DNA of 32,390 nt from Planctomycetota bacterium (GTDB lineage Bacteria > Planctomycetota > Planctomycetia > Pirellulales > Pirellulaceae), in assembly GCA_017303505.1 (NCBI GenBank), contig JAFLCP010000089.1, positions 1 to 32,390 of the forward strand. Direction: 5' to 3'. A model generated the notes under the pieces. That model did no database searches and had not been told where the DNA came from. It worked only from the letters and a program-made list of their open reading frames with translations. Shown piece by piece: positions 16,807-25,757 of this stretch. A program made the translations under genes and the position numbers. The first letter of the stretch is position 1, and every line of letters begins with the position of its first letter.

Positions 16807-16814
16807 GATATAAG

Positions 16815-18590
16815 ATGCTAAGGTCTTCTTTGCTGTTTAAGATTTATAAACTGCTGGACAGTAGGCAGAAACGAACATGGATTTTATTGTTGTTTCTGAT
16901 GGTGCTGAGTTCTCTCTTTGAGGCTTTGGGGATTGGTATTCTTTTTCCGGTTCTCTTATTGTTGTCTGACAGTTCCTCGGACAGCAGTAGTTGGTTGCGG
17001 GAGATTGTAGCAACGTGGACTGGGATTACTAATCCAGCTACGCTAGTGCTAGCGGTGTTATGGGGATTTGCATTTTTTAGTGTTATCAAATCGTTTTTTG
17101 TGGTTTGGGTTGCGTGGTGCCAGTCCAAATTTGTGGCTGATCTTCAAATGTCGCTCTCAACTCGACTATATCGTGGATATCTACGTGAACCGTGGAGTTT
17201 TCACCTGCGACGAAACTCGGCGGAACTGATTAGGAACGTTACAAGCGAATCGTTTCAGGTCGCGGTCGCAGTTCAATCTATTTTGGCTGCGCTAACGGAA
17301 TTGATGTTGGTTTTTGCAACTACCATCGCCCTTTTATTTATTGAGCCATTGGGGATGGTTATATGTTGCACAATACTCGCAATTGCAGGGGTAGGTTTTT
17401 ACTATTCGATTCGTCAGCGGCTAAGCCAGTGGGGGCGTCAACGTCAGGTACACTCGAAAGAGCTAACTAAACACCTTCAACAAGGATTGGGGGGGGCGAA
17501 GGATATTATTCTTTTAAATCGAGTTGAATATTTCGTTAAGTGCTTCTTTGAGCACTCCTTGGCCTCCGCTGTGATTCAACGGAAGGTTCTTCTGACACAG
17601 GCATTGCCACGGCATTGGTTAGAGTTTCTTGGTGCATTGGCATTAACTGTGTTGGTCACCATTTTGTTATTCAGGGGAATGGCTTTGTCGACGATAGTTC
17701 CTACGATTGGACTGTTCGCTGCAGCCGCCTTCAGGCTTATTCCATCGGTAAATCGTTTGATGATGGGATCGCAATCGTTAAAGTTCATGCAGCCGTCGGT
17801 GGATACGCTTTTGACGGAGCTGAAGGATAATGGTGCAAGGACCGGTTCCGAGAATGTGGAGCTTGTGCTCAAGAATTGTATTCGCCTCGATCATGTCACT
17901 TTTTCTTATGCTGAGACTGTGTCGCCCGCGATTCAGGATGTTTCATTAGAGATTGTTGCGGGACAGTCTGTGGGCTTTGTAGGAGGAAGTGGTGCAGGCA
18001 AGAGCACGCTCGTCGATGTCATATTAGGTTTACTGAGCCCGACAGAAGGCGGTGTGTATGTCGACGGCAGGTCGATTACGGATAACATAATGGAGTGGCA
18101 AAAGTTAGTTGGCTATGTCCCACAATCTATCTTTTTGACGGATGATACGCTTCGCCGGAATATAGCCTTTGGACTTCCGGACAAAGAAATTAATGAGGAA
18201 AATTTGAAGCAAGCCGTTGCCAGTGCTCAATTGTCAGCTTTTGTTGAAGGTCTGCCCGATGGGCTTGATACAATTGTGGGTGAGAGAGGGGTTCGCTTGT
18301 CTGGAGGACAACGGCAAAGGATCGGCATCGCTCGGGCCTTGTACAATAATCCCAAAGTTTTGGTTTTTGATGAGGCGACCAGCGCGCTAGATAACGCAAC
18401 TGAACTTGAGGTAATGGAATCGATTAAGGCTTTAAAGGGGACTCGTACGATTGTCATTGTTGCCCATCGACTTACTACGATTTCGCATTGTGATCGAGTC
18501 TTTCATTTCGAAAGCGGGCGTCTGATCGAATTTGGGACCGCTGACCAAATTATACAAAAATTACAATTGAATACCGGTGGCGTTAGTTAG
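16815..18590 (+). CDS. ABC transporter, fused permease-ATPase (PglK/MsbA-like)
   Basis: A 591-residue half-transporter. An N-terminal ABC exporter membrane domain with about six helices (residues 1-330) begins ...LFLMVLSSLFEALGIGIL, as in PglK/WlaB-type lipid-linked oligosaccharide flippases. The ATPase domain has Walker A GGSGAGKST (389-397), Q-loop GYVPQSIFLTDDTL (about 433-447), signature LSGGQRQRIGIARAL (about 495-509), Walker B VLVFDEATSALD (about 514-525) and H-loop VAHRLT (about 551). Its place between a chain-length kinase and the pse genes suggests that it flips lipid-linked glycan, but lipid or peptide export is not excluded. No Wzx or Wzy was seen in the window. The start ATG lacks a clear Shine-Dalgarno and follows a stem-loop. 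Confidence 0.9.
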   Translation: MLRSSLLFKIYKLLDSRQKRTWILLLFLMVLSSLFEALGIGILFPVLLLLSDSSSDSSSWLREIVATWTGITNPATLVLAVLWGFAFFSVIKSFFVVWVAWCQSKFVADLQMSLSTRLYRGYLREPWSFHLRRNSAELIRNVTSESFQVAVAVQSILAALTELMLVFATTIALLFIEPLGMVICCTILAIAGVGFYYSIRQRLSQWGRQRQVHSKELTKHLQQGLGGAKDIILLNRVEYFVKCFFEHSLASAVIQRKVLLTQALPRHWLEFLGALALTVLVTILLFRGMALSTIVPTIGLFAAAAFRLIPSVNRLMMGSQSLKFMQPSVDTLLTELKDNGARTGSENVELVLKNCIRLDHVTFSYAETVSPAIQDVSLEIVAGQSVGFVGGSGAGKSTLVDVILGLLSPTEGGVYVDGRSITDNIMEWQKLVGYVPQSIFLTDDTLRRNIAFGLPDKEINEENLKQAVASAQLSAFVEGLPDGLDTIVGERGVRLSGGQRQRIGIARALYNNPKVLVFDEATSALDNATELEVMESIKALKGTRTIVIVAHRLTTISHCDRVFHFESGRLIEFGTADQIIQKLQLNTGGVS

Positions 18591-18960
18591 TACGGATTTG
18601 CCTTTCCTTACTATCATGAGCTTTGGATAATGGGAATTGCTTTTGGTTTGAGTTTAAGTAAGATTTCTCGATATTATGTTGTGCAAGCGCGTTTTGTGAA
18701 AAGTAATCCGCGACTAAAGGATTCATGTGGTTGTACTACAAAAATGATGCTGTAGAAACTTGGGCTAATTTATTAAATGCTTGCGAAATCCAAAAAATTG
18801 ACGCGATAGACAAGGGGGCATTGTTTCGCCATTTAGACGAGGTCGTCCCTTTTTCCAAGTCGCATGCTTTGGTAGGGCGTCAATGATGTTGTTGGGGAGA
18901 TTACGTCTTTTTCAATCAGAAACCGTTTGACGCGACTCAAGTCACATAAGGAGAACAGAG

Positions 18961-19086
18961 ATGCTTCTTCGGTCGGAAAAAAGAATTGACGACAAAGAGC
19001 GTATCCTTCGCTTCGCTCATGGAATCAGATTTGCGCAGGATTGGCGAGGCTGGCAGATGGAAGATGACGCAATTGAATACACTTAA
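18961..19086 (+). CDS. Small open frame with strong ribosome site
   Basis: A 41-residue frame (starting MLLRSEKRIDDKERIL) is preceded by AAGGAG a few bases upstream of ATG 18961, one of the best Shine-Dalgarno matches in the window. The protein is charged and has no recognised motif. Sitting in a decayed region, it may be the surviving 5' end of a lost gene. Confidence 0.25.
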   Translation: MLLRSEKRIDDKERILRFAHGIRFAQDWRGWQMEDDAIEYT

Positions 19087-19261
19087 TCGCCTTATCCAAC
19101 CGGACCTTGAAGTAATATCGAAGGGACGAGTCTGGTCTTTGATAGCGCGAGGAGTGAACTTCAGTCCTATACTGACCCGGGTGGAAGAATTTCCTTGTCA
19201 GTTTCGGCAGCTTGGAAATCAATGCGCGAGAGTTTGATGAAACGATTGAAGAGGTCTTTAG

Positions 19262-19663
19262 TTCGGTGAAATAACCGAGTTGATAGAATCTCGAGTGCAG
19301 AGCTTTAGTCTTGTCATCCCAGTGTGTTTTGGGTTCGCAGGGGCGACAACGATTAAATCTGATGTTTTGTTTTTGGACTTAGTATTGGCTCTCAGGCATG
19401 TTTCCTTTCGCGATATATGATATCGCGGAATAGGCGAGATCGAGAATGGCTGCACGGAAATACTCGTTCCGCACTCGCGGCACTGCATTGTGGTAGTGTT
19501 TACTACATTTGGTTTTATGGAAAATGGCGAGTTTAGCTTTTTCTCGGACACAACCGCAAGAATTCATGCGAGAAGCGATGCTATGTCTGCGCTTCCTCGC
19601 AGGGTGTTGTGGATGGTGGGGCATTTTTCGCTTGCTGCCCACCGATCGTACACACGAAAGTAA
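19262..19663 (+). pseudogene. Interrupted frame, possible DMP19/DUF4375-like relic
   Basis: One reading frame runs from 19262 to the TAA at 19661 with a single internal TGA (19418-19420). The part after the stop reads like real protein (HSRHCIVVVFTTFGFMENGE, then FSFF). The N-G-E/G-F-x-x-F-F block is reminiscent of DMP19/DUF4375-type domains, a weak resemblance. The internal stop lies in a perfect palindrome, CGCGATAT-ATG-ATATCGCG (19409-19427). There is no good start codon or ribosome site. Best read as a broken gene fragment. Confidence 0.35.
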
Positions 19664-20158
19664 CGGTTCGCAGTGCAAGTGTTTTTATAGAAATACCTGT
19701 GTGGCATCTGTGGAGTTCAAATATTCCGAGCCGCTGAGATCGATCGCTTCTTTGTTTTCAGCATTCATTCAATAAGAATGGCACATCATAACCTTGAATC
19801 TTAGTAGATCGAGTAAGACGGCGAATTCACAATCGGGTGAGAATGTATTCCATTTTTCTACCCTAAGCCTTCTTTTGTGTTTCAGGCTGCATCGCTAGGC
19901 GTTTTGGGTATGTAAGGCGAGTTCAATTGAGGGAAATACGTGTATTATACGGGTAGGTTATTTTTGGGTGAAGAGTTTGATGACGCCTCTTTCAAATATC
20001 CGTATTTGCCAGCAGAATGTGAAGTTTTGGTGTAGCGACGAGGGGAGTGGTCTTGGATTTGGGATAGCGCAGTCTTTGAGCTGTAGATAGTGAATTGTTT
20101 TTTTGGTGGCGTAAATAATAGACAGTTGTGATTGAGTTAGTACGAGGAACGAAGAGCG

Positions 20159-21178
20159 GTGGATAAATCACGTATTTTGATAACCGGCGGAACTGGGTCA
20201 TTCGGCAGCAAGTTTGTGGAGACGATTTACAAGCGTTTTCCCAACATCGCGCGCGTTGTGGTGTTTTCGCGTGACGAGTTGAAGCAATTCGAAATGCAAA
20301 AACGTTTTCCACCGAGAGAATATAAATCGATTCGTTTCTTTATCGGAGACGTGCGAGATCGCGATCGATTAAAACGAGCGATGGAAGGTGTCGATACCGT
20401 TATTCATGCTGCGGCTTTGAAGCAAGTGCCAGCAGCCGAATACAACCCCTTTGAAGCTATCCGGACGAACGTGATCGGTGCGCAGAATGTAATCGAAGCA
20501 GCATTAGATTCTGGCGTAAAACGCGTTGTCGCGCTCAGCACGGACAAGGCTGCTGCGCCAATTAATTTATACGGTGCAACCAAGCTTTGTTCCGATAAAC
20601 TGTTTATTGCTGCAAATAATTTACGTGGTGGTAGGGACATTCGTTTTTCGGTAGTCCGGTATGGTAATGTGATGGGAAGTCGCGGAAGTGTCATTCCGTT
20701 TTTCATGGAGCAACGTGCTAAAGGTGTTTTGCCAATTACTGACAGGCGTATGACGCGTTTTAATATATCACTCGATGAAGGTGTCGAGATGGTTCTCTAT
20801 TCGCTGGAACATTGTATTGGTGGTGAGGTGATCGTTCCTAAGATACCATCCTATCGTATAACGGATGTTGCTGAGGCGATTGGTCCAGATTGCGAGAAAC
20901 CAGAGATTGGAATTCGCCCTGGCGAAAAGCTGCACGAAGAGATGATCACTGAGAGCGATAGTCAAAACACAATAGAAAATGAGCGATACTATGTCATTGT
21001 TCCGATGTTGAGCGGGCGTAAGCATGAAGAGACGATTGCGAAGTATGCGGAACATCATCAGGCAACTCCGGTAGTTTCAGGGTTCCGTTACAGTTCAGAC
21101 AAGAATCCTTCTTGGCTGTCTGTGGACGATTTACGGAATCTTATTTGCGAGCATGTAGATCCGGGATTTAGTGCTTAA
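20159..21178 (+). CDS. pseB: UDP-GlcNAc 4,6-dehydratase (inverting), pseudaminic acid pathway
   Basis: A 339-residue SDR enzyme doing the first step of CMP-pseudaminate synthesis: UDP-GlcNAc to UDP-2-acetamido-2,6-dideoxy-beta-L-arabino-hexos-4-ulose. NADP motif TGGTGSFGSKF (9-19), FSRDELKQFEM (36-46), HAAALKQVPAAEYNP (83-97), catalytic STDKAAAP (127-134) with Asp129/Lys130, and YGATK (138-142). The FSRDE and LKQVP strings mark the PseB/FlaA1 group rather than RmlB. The GTG start at 20159 has GAGG about 11 nt upstream. It is the first gene of a five-gene operon, 84 bp before pseC. Confidence 0.95.
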   Translation: MDKSRILITGGTGSFGSKFVETIYKRFPNIARVVVFSRDELKQFEMQKRFPPREYKSIRFFIGDVRDRDRLKRAMEGVDTVIHAAALKQVPAAEYNPFEAIRTNVIGAQNVIEAALDSGVKRVVALSTDKAAAPINLYGATKLCSDKLFIAANNLRGGRDIRFSVVRYGNVMGSRGSVIPFFMEQRAKGVLPITDRRMTRFNISLDEGVEMVLYSLEHCIGGEVIVPKIPSYRITDVAEAIGPDCEKPEIGIRPGEKLHEEMITESDSQNTIENERYYVIVPMLSGRKHEETIAKYAEHHQATPVVSGFRYSSDKNPSWLSVDDLRNLICEHVDPGFSA

Positions 21179-21262
21179 TTGATAAGAATGGCAAGTTGCA
21201 AAGTTCCGGCAGCCTCGGCAGTTGTGGTTTAGATTTTCACGTAACAGAATTTGTTAGAGATT

Positions 21263-22411
21263 ATGATTCCTTACGGTCGTCAAGATATTACTGAAGCCGA
21301 TATTGAAGCGGTTGTCCAAGTTCTCAGGTCGGATTTTCTAACGCAGGGGCCTACTATACCAGCTTTTGAAAATGCAGTGTGTAAGTACGTGGGAGCAAAA
21401 CATGGGATTGCTGTAAACAGTGCTACATCAGCGCTTCACATAGCTTGCATGTCGGTTGGATTAGGTCCTGGTGATTGGTTGTGGACTTCACCTAACACTT
21501 TTGTAGCGAGCGCTAACTGCGGTCGATATTGCGGCGCAGATATTGATTTCGTAGACATAGATCCGCTCACACTGAATATGAGTGTTGAGTTATTGAAAGA
21601 CAAGCTTGCGATTGCTGAAAAACGCGGAACGCTTCCAAAAGTGGTTGTGCCTGTTCACTTTGCAGGAGAGCCCTGTGAAATGGAAGCGATTTGGGCGCTA
21701 GCCAAGAAATACAATTTTCGAGTCATTGAAGATGCCTCCCATGCCATTGGAGCGAGTTATGCTGGAAAGCCAATTGGCAATTGCGCCTTTAGTGATATCA
21801 CTGTTTTCAGTTTTCATCCGGTAAAGATCATCACGACAGCAGAGGGAGGGTTGGCGACTACGAATTGTGAGCAACTCGCGGCGCGAATGTCACGTCTCCG
21901 CACCCATGGAATTACACGAGATCCGGCATCAATGACTCATGCGTCAGAGGGGGGCTGGTACTATCAGCAAGTTGAACTTGGTTACAATTACCGAATGACA
22001 GACTTGCAAGCTGCTCTCGGATTGAGTCAGATGTCTCGACTAAACCAATATATCGAAATGCGGCATCGACTTGCGCAGAGATATGAACATCTTCTTGGGC
22101 GTTTGCCAGTGAAGCTACCGTTTAGAAGCTCGAGTAGTCGGTCAGCCTTGCACCTGTACCCAATTCAGGTTTTGGATCAAGTCAAACGAAAGCCAGTTTT
22201 TGATCATTTACGGACAAGCGGTATCGGCGTGAATGTTCATTACATTCCCGTTCACACGCAACCGGATTTTCGTTTACGGGTGCCCAAGGAAACGCAATGT
22301 GCGAATGCCGTCGAGTATTACCAGAAGGCGATTAGCTTGCCGATGTACGCAACATTAAGTGATATCGAACAGGATAAAGTTGCGAGGGAGCTGGAGGTTG
22401 CTTTAGTATGA
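21263..22411 (+). CDS. pseC: UDP-4-amino-4,6-dideoxy-N-acetyl-L-altrosamine transaminase
   Basis: A 382-residue PLP-dependent aminotransferase of the DegT/DnrJ/EryC1 family. It aminates C4 of the PseB product using glutamate. MIPYGRQDIT at the N-terminus is a PseC signature. NSATSALHIA (52-61) binds the cofactor phosphate, EDASHAIGASY (156-166) carries the PLP ring Asp157, and SFHPVKIITTAEGG (183-196) carries the Schiff-base Lys188. ATG 21263 is chosen over a TTG at 21251 because family members start at MIPY. The stop overlaps the pseF start (ATGA at 22408-22411), implying translational coupling. Confidence 0.95.
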   Translation: MIPYGRQDITEADIEAVVQVLRSDFLTQGPTIPAFENAVCKYVGAKHGIAVNSATSALHIACMSVGLGPGDWLWTSPNTFVASANCGRYCGADIDFVDIDPLTLNMSVELLKDKLAIAEKRGTLPKVVVPVHFAGEPCEMEAIWALAKKYNFRVIEDASHAIGASYAGKPIGNCAFSDITVFSFHPVKIITTAEGGLATTNCEQLAARMSRLRTHGITRDPASMTHASEGGWYYQQVELGYNYRMTDLQAALGLSQMSRLNQYIEMRHRLAQRYEHLLGRLPVKLPFRSSSSRSALHLYPIQVLDQVKRKPVFDHLRTSGIGVNVHYIPVHTQPDFRLRVPKETQCANAVEYYQKAISLPMYATLSDIEQDKVARELEVALV

Positions 22412-23106
22412 ATTTATGTGTCATACCAGCCCGGGGTGGTAGCAAGCGAATCCCTCGAAAAAATGTTAAAGAGTTTTATGGGAAACCGATGATTGCGTGG
22501 TCGATAGAGGCAGCTCTCGAGAGCAGGGTTTTTGACCGAATTATTGTTTCTACTGATGACGCTGAAATCGCTGAAGTTGCAAAAAATTTCGGAGCTGAAG
22601 TTCCTTTTTGGAGGCCTGCCGAGTTGTCCGGTGATTACGCTGGAACAATTCCCGTTATCGCTCATGCGATAGAACGGATGGCTCAGGAGGGGACGCAAGC
22701 GGAAAACGTTTGTTGTGTCTATGCAACAGCACCTTTCATTCAATCCAGTGATATTCGGAGCGCTTTGGAAAAGCTTCATTCCACTGGTACCGACTATGTA
22801 TTCACGGTGACGAGCTTTCCATTTCCAATTCAGAGAGCGGTGCGAATCGACTCGTCCGATCGCGTAAGTATGTTCTTCCCGGAGCACTTCAATACTCGCT
22901 CCCAAGATCTCGAGGAAGCTTACCATGATGCAGGTCAGTTCTATTGGGGCAAAGTTGAGGCATGGCTTAGTGAAAAGCGAATTTTTACTAGTCAGTCCTC
23001 CCCATTTGTTTTGCCTCGTTATCGGGTTCAGGACATTGACACGCCCGAGGATTGGACGCGAGTTGAATGGATGTTCAAAGCGATGCGGGAATCGACGACC
23101 TTATGA
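22408..23106 (+). CDS. pseF: Pseudaminic acid cytidylyltransferase
   Basis: A 232-residue cytidylyltransferase activating pseudaminic acid with CTP to CMP-pseudaminate, the last pathway step. The N-terminal nucleotide-binding motif IPARGGSKRIPRKNVK (6-21) is followed by DRIIVSTDD (43-51) and ATAPFI (110-115). It also has the C-terminal block RYRVQDIDTPEDW. The length agrees with PseF/NeuA-type enzymes without extra domains. In context with pseB, C, G and I the substrate is pseudaminic rather than sialic or legionaminic acid. Overlaps of 4 bp occur with both pseC and the pseG-pseH gene. Confidence 0.94.
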   Translation: MNLCVIPARGGSKRIPRKNVKEFYGKPMIAWSIEAALESRVFDRIIVSTDDAEIAEVAKNFGAEVPFWRPAELSGDYAGTIPVIAHAIERMAQEGTQAENVCCVYATAPFIQSSDIRSALEKLHSTGTDYVFTVTSFPFPIQRAVRIDSSDRVSMFFPEHFNTRSQDLEEAYHDAGQFYWGKVEAWLSEKRIFTSQSSPFVLPRYRVQDIDTPEDWTRVEWMFKAMRESTTL

Positions 23107-24656
23107 GAGTGCTGATTAGAGCAGATTCGTCGCTTGAAATTGGCTCTGGTCACATCATGCGATGTTTGACTCTTGCCATTGCGTTGCGGGATAAAGGCGC
23201 AGCGTGCCAGTTTGTGTGCAGAAATCACTCAGGAAATATGGCAGCGTTGATTCGCTCGCATGGTTTTGCTGTCGACCTACTTCCAGGCACGGAATTGCAA
23301 AAAGGAGCTAGCTCGTTGCCGGGTGGAGTTGGCGGTTACGAAGGGTGGCTTGGTGCACCATGGGAGATCGATGCCCAGGAAACGGTAGCGTGTATCGAAA
23401 ACTCGCCCGTGGATTGGATTGTTGTTGACCACTACGGAATCGATCGAAAATGGGAAAATGCGGTGCGCCCTTACTGCAAAAAGATCATGGTCATCGATGA
23501 TCTTGCAAACCGTAGTCATGAATGCGACTTACTGTTAGATCAGAATTTGGTTGAAAATTTTGAGACTCGCTATCAATCACTTGTTCCCGAACGGTGTCCC
23601 TGTCTTTTAGGACCGAAATACTCGCTGCTTCAAGCTGACTACGCCACTGCTCATTCGCGAACACCTCCCCGGCAAGTACCGATTTCCCGGGTATTAGTTT
23701 ACTTTGGCGGGGCGGATTCGAGAAATTTAACAGGGCTAATAATTACTGCATTCAAGGACTTCGAAGAATTTGGCATTTTACTGGATGTAGTTGTAAATCC
23801 TCAGAGTCCTTTTTATTCGGCAATTTGTGAGTTAGCGCGCTCATCAAAGAATATTTTTCTTCACACTAGTTTGCCAAGCTTGTGTCACCTGATGATCCAA
23901 GCTGATGTTGCTATCGGCGCGTCGGGTGCAACGTCCTGGGAGCGATGTTGTTTGGGGTTGCCCAGCTATGTCGTTACCTTAGCTGAAAACCAAGAGCCCA
24001 TCGCGAAGGAGCTTCATCGGCGAGGATTTGTTAAGTGGCTTGGAAACCAATCCGAGGTTTCAGTACGGTCCTTCAACCAGGCATTGTCAGATTTAGTCCA
24101 TGGAAATCAAGACCTTGAGTGCTGGTCGTCTCATTGTCGTTCACTTGTTGATGGCAAAGGAGCTAGCCATGTCCGCTCGATAATGATGCTCTGTAAGGAT
24201 ACTCCTCTCAATGTTCGTGCAGCAGAGTTGAAAGATGAGCGGCTTTTGCTTGAGTGGGCGAATGATCCGGTTGTTAGAAAGAATGCTTTCAACCCAAACC
24301 AGATCGATGCAAAGACACACAGGGAGTGGTTCTATAAACGACTGCGAAATCCCACGAAATGCGCAATCTACATTGTTGAAGCGGATGACGGATTGCCAAT
24401 TGGTCAAGCGAGATTCGAATACACCGGGAATGGTTGGGAGGTTCATTATGGCTTAGCGGCTGTTGCCCGTGGTAATAAACTAGGCGTCTCGCTTCTAAGT
24501 TCCGCGTTGCGGGAATTTCGCCAAACCAGATCAGGCGAAATCGTATTTGGGCAAGTCAAACTCGATAATTTACCGTCGCAAGCCATCTTTCGACAACTTG
24601 GTTTTAGTGAAACCGAAACCTCTGCATGCAGGTTGGTCTATACAAGTACTCTGTAA
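23103..24656 (+). CDS. pseG: PseG-PseH fusion: UDP-sugar hydrolase plus N-acetyltransferase
   Basis: A 517-residue two-domain protein. Residues 1 to about 360 are PseG, a GT-B-fold hydrolase releasing UDP from UDP-2,4-diacetamido-2,4,6-trideoxy-beta-L-altropyranose. It has RADSSLEIGSGHIMRC (6-21) with the catalytic His17, DHYGID (about 121), and GASGATSWERCCLGLP in the donor domain. Residues about 369-517 are a GNAT acetyltransferase (NVRAAELKDERLLLEWAND..., acetyl-CoA loop AVARGNKLG near 452, LDNLPSQAIFRQLGF near the end). This matches PseH, which acetylates the 4-amino group before PseG acts. There is no separate pseH. ATG 23103 overlaps the pseF stop (ATGA). In Campylobacter and Helicobacter the two activities are separate proteins; here two consecutive steps are joined. 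Confidence 0.92.
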   Translation: MRVLIRADSSLEIGSGHIMRCLTLAIALRDKGAACQFVCRNHSGNMAALIRSHGFAVDLLPGTELQKGASSLPGGVGGYEGWLGAPWEIDAQETVACIENSPVDWIVVDHYGIDRKWENAVRPYCKKIMVIDDLANRSHECDLLLDQNLVENFETRYQSLVPERCPCLLGPKYSLLQADYATAHSRTPPRQVPISRVLVYFGGADSRNLTGLIITAFKDFEEFGILLDVVVNPQSPFYSAICELARSSKNIFLHTSLPSLCHLMIQADVAIGASGATSWERCCLGLPSYVVTLAENQEPIAKELHRRGFVKWLGNQSEVSVRSFNQALSDLVHGNQDLECWSSHCRSLVDGKGASHVRSIMMLCKDTPLNVRAAELKDERLLLEWANDPVVRKNAFNPNQIDAKTHREWFYKRLRNPTKCAIYIVEADDGLPIGQARFEYTGNGWEVHYGLAAVARGNKLGVSLLSSALREFRQTRSGEIVFGQVKLDNLPSQAIFRQLGFSETETSACRLVYTSTL

Positions 24657-24710
24657 ATCAATGATTCAATAGAAACCCCTTAGCGCAATTCTTGACTGAG
24701 CTTTGATGAA

Positions 24711-25757
24711 ATGACCATATCCATCGAAAAACGCCCAATTGGTGTAGGGCATCCTCCCTTTATTATTGCCGAATTATCCGCCAATCACAATGGATCGCTC
24801 GAGCGTGCATTAAAGACTATTGAAGTAGCACATCAGTGTGGGGCGGATGCGATTAAGCTCCAGACTTATTCTGCTGATACGATGACCATTGATTGTGACC
24901 GCGAAGACTTCATGATTCGTGGCGGGCTTTGGGATGGTTATAAGCTCTACGATCTCTACAAATGGGCTGAAACACCTTTTGATTGGCACCAAGCCATGTT
25001 TGAGCATGCGCGAAAACTCGGCATCACCGTTTTTTCAACACCGTTTGACGAGACGGCTGTAGATTTGCTTGAATCTCTAAATACACCTGCGTACAAAATT
25101 GCGTCCTTCGAGCTTACGGACTTACCGCTGATTCGATACGTAGCGCGGACCGGCAAGCCGATGATTATGTCTACCGGTATGGCTAGTGAAGCAGAAATTG
25201 AAGAGGCTGTTGCGACGGCTCGAGAGGCAGGTTGCAGTGAATTGGTGCTTTTGCACTGTATCAGTAGTTACCCTGCACCCATTGAGCAAGCGAATTTGCT
25301 TCAGATACCACAGCTTGCAAAGCGCTTCGATGTGCTTGTCGGTTTGTCTGATCACACATTAGGAACAACGGCTTCGGTTGCAGCAATCGCGTTAGGGGCG
25401 TGTGTAATTGAGAAGCACTTTACATTGAGTCGAATGGATAAGGGCCCGGATTGCGAATTTTCATTAGAGCCCGAAGAGTTGGTTCGCTTATGTCGTGACG
25501 CGAAAGACGCTTGGAGCGCGCTTGGCAAGTCTGGCTTCGAGCGGCAGGCAATTGAAACGCCAAGCAAGGTTTTCAGGCGATCGTTGTACTTCGTCCGAGA
25601 CCTTCCAGCAGGAACTTTCATTACGCCAGCTGATATACGCCGAATTCGTCCAGGTCACGGTCTCCCGCCTAAGTTTTTCGACCTTTTAATCGGAAAGAAA
25701 ATAAAAGTTGACGTACGAAGAGGTATGCCTGTTTTGGTCGAAAATGTGGAAATGTAG
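24711..25757 (+). CDS. pseI: Pseudaminic acid synthase
   Basis: A 348-residue NeuB-family enzyme condensing 2,4-diacetamido-2,4,6-trideoxy-L-altrose with phosphoenolpyruvate to pseudaminic acid. The TIM-barrel NeuB domain (about 15-260) has AELSANHNGS (21-30), AIKLQTYSADT (47-57), FSTPFDE (107-113), MSTGMA (about 152-157), HCISSYPAP (about 181-189), GLSDHT and the metal-site EKHFTL. The C-terminal SAF antifreeze-like domain (about 285-348) has RRSLYFVRDLPAGTFI. The Y-S-A-D-T motif and the neighbouring genes favour PseI over NeuB/LegI. It is 54 bp after the PseG-PseH gene and closes the operon; no terminator was recognised downstream. Confidence 0.95.
   Translation: MTISIEKRPIGVGHPPFIIAELSANHNGSLERALKTIEVAHQCGADAIKLQTYSADTMTIDCDREDFMIRGGLWDGYKLYDLYKWAETPFDWHQAMFEHARKLGITVFSTPFDETAVDLLESLNTPAYKIASFELTDLPLIRYVARTGKPMIMSTGMASEAEIEEAVATAREAGCSELVLLHCISSYPAPIEQANLLQIPQLAKRFDVLVGLSDHTLGTTASVAAIALGACVIEKHFTLSRMDKGPDCEFSLEPEELVRLCRDAKDAWSALGKSGFERQAIETPSKVFRRSLYFVRDLPAGTFITPADIRRIRPGHGLPPKFFDLLIGKKIKVDVRRGMPVLVENVEM

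Larger units (their letters stand above)
18591..20158. other. 1.6-kb stretch of decayed sequence
   Basis: No intact gene of normal length. Short plus-strand frames look like gene relics. One is 18725-18886 (53 residues, MWLYYKNDAVETWANLL...), ending in TGA, with its frame continuing past 18886 through more stops to 19237. Another is a 41-residue frame at 18961-19086 with a good AAGGAG site. A third is the interrupted frame at 19262-19663, listed separately. 19664-20158 shows no coding character and should contain the promoter of the pse operon. Confidence 0.5.

Noticed and set aside
18660-18750. IscA/HesB-like string (NPRLKDSCGC)
   Set aside because: Only about ten residues resemble the family C-terminus, the upstream part does not match and the frame stops soon after. 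Chance resemblance is likely.
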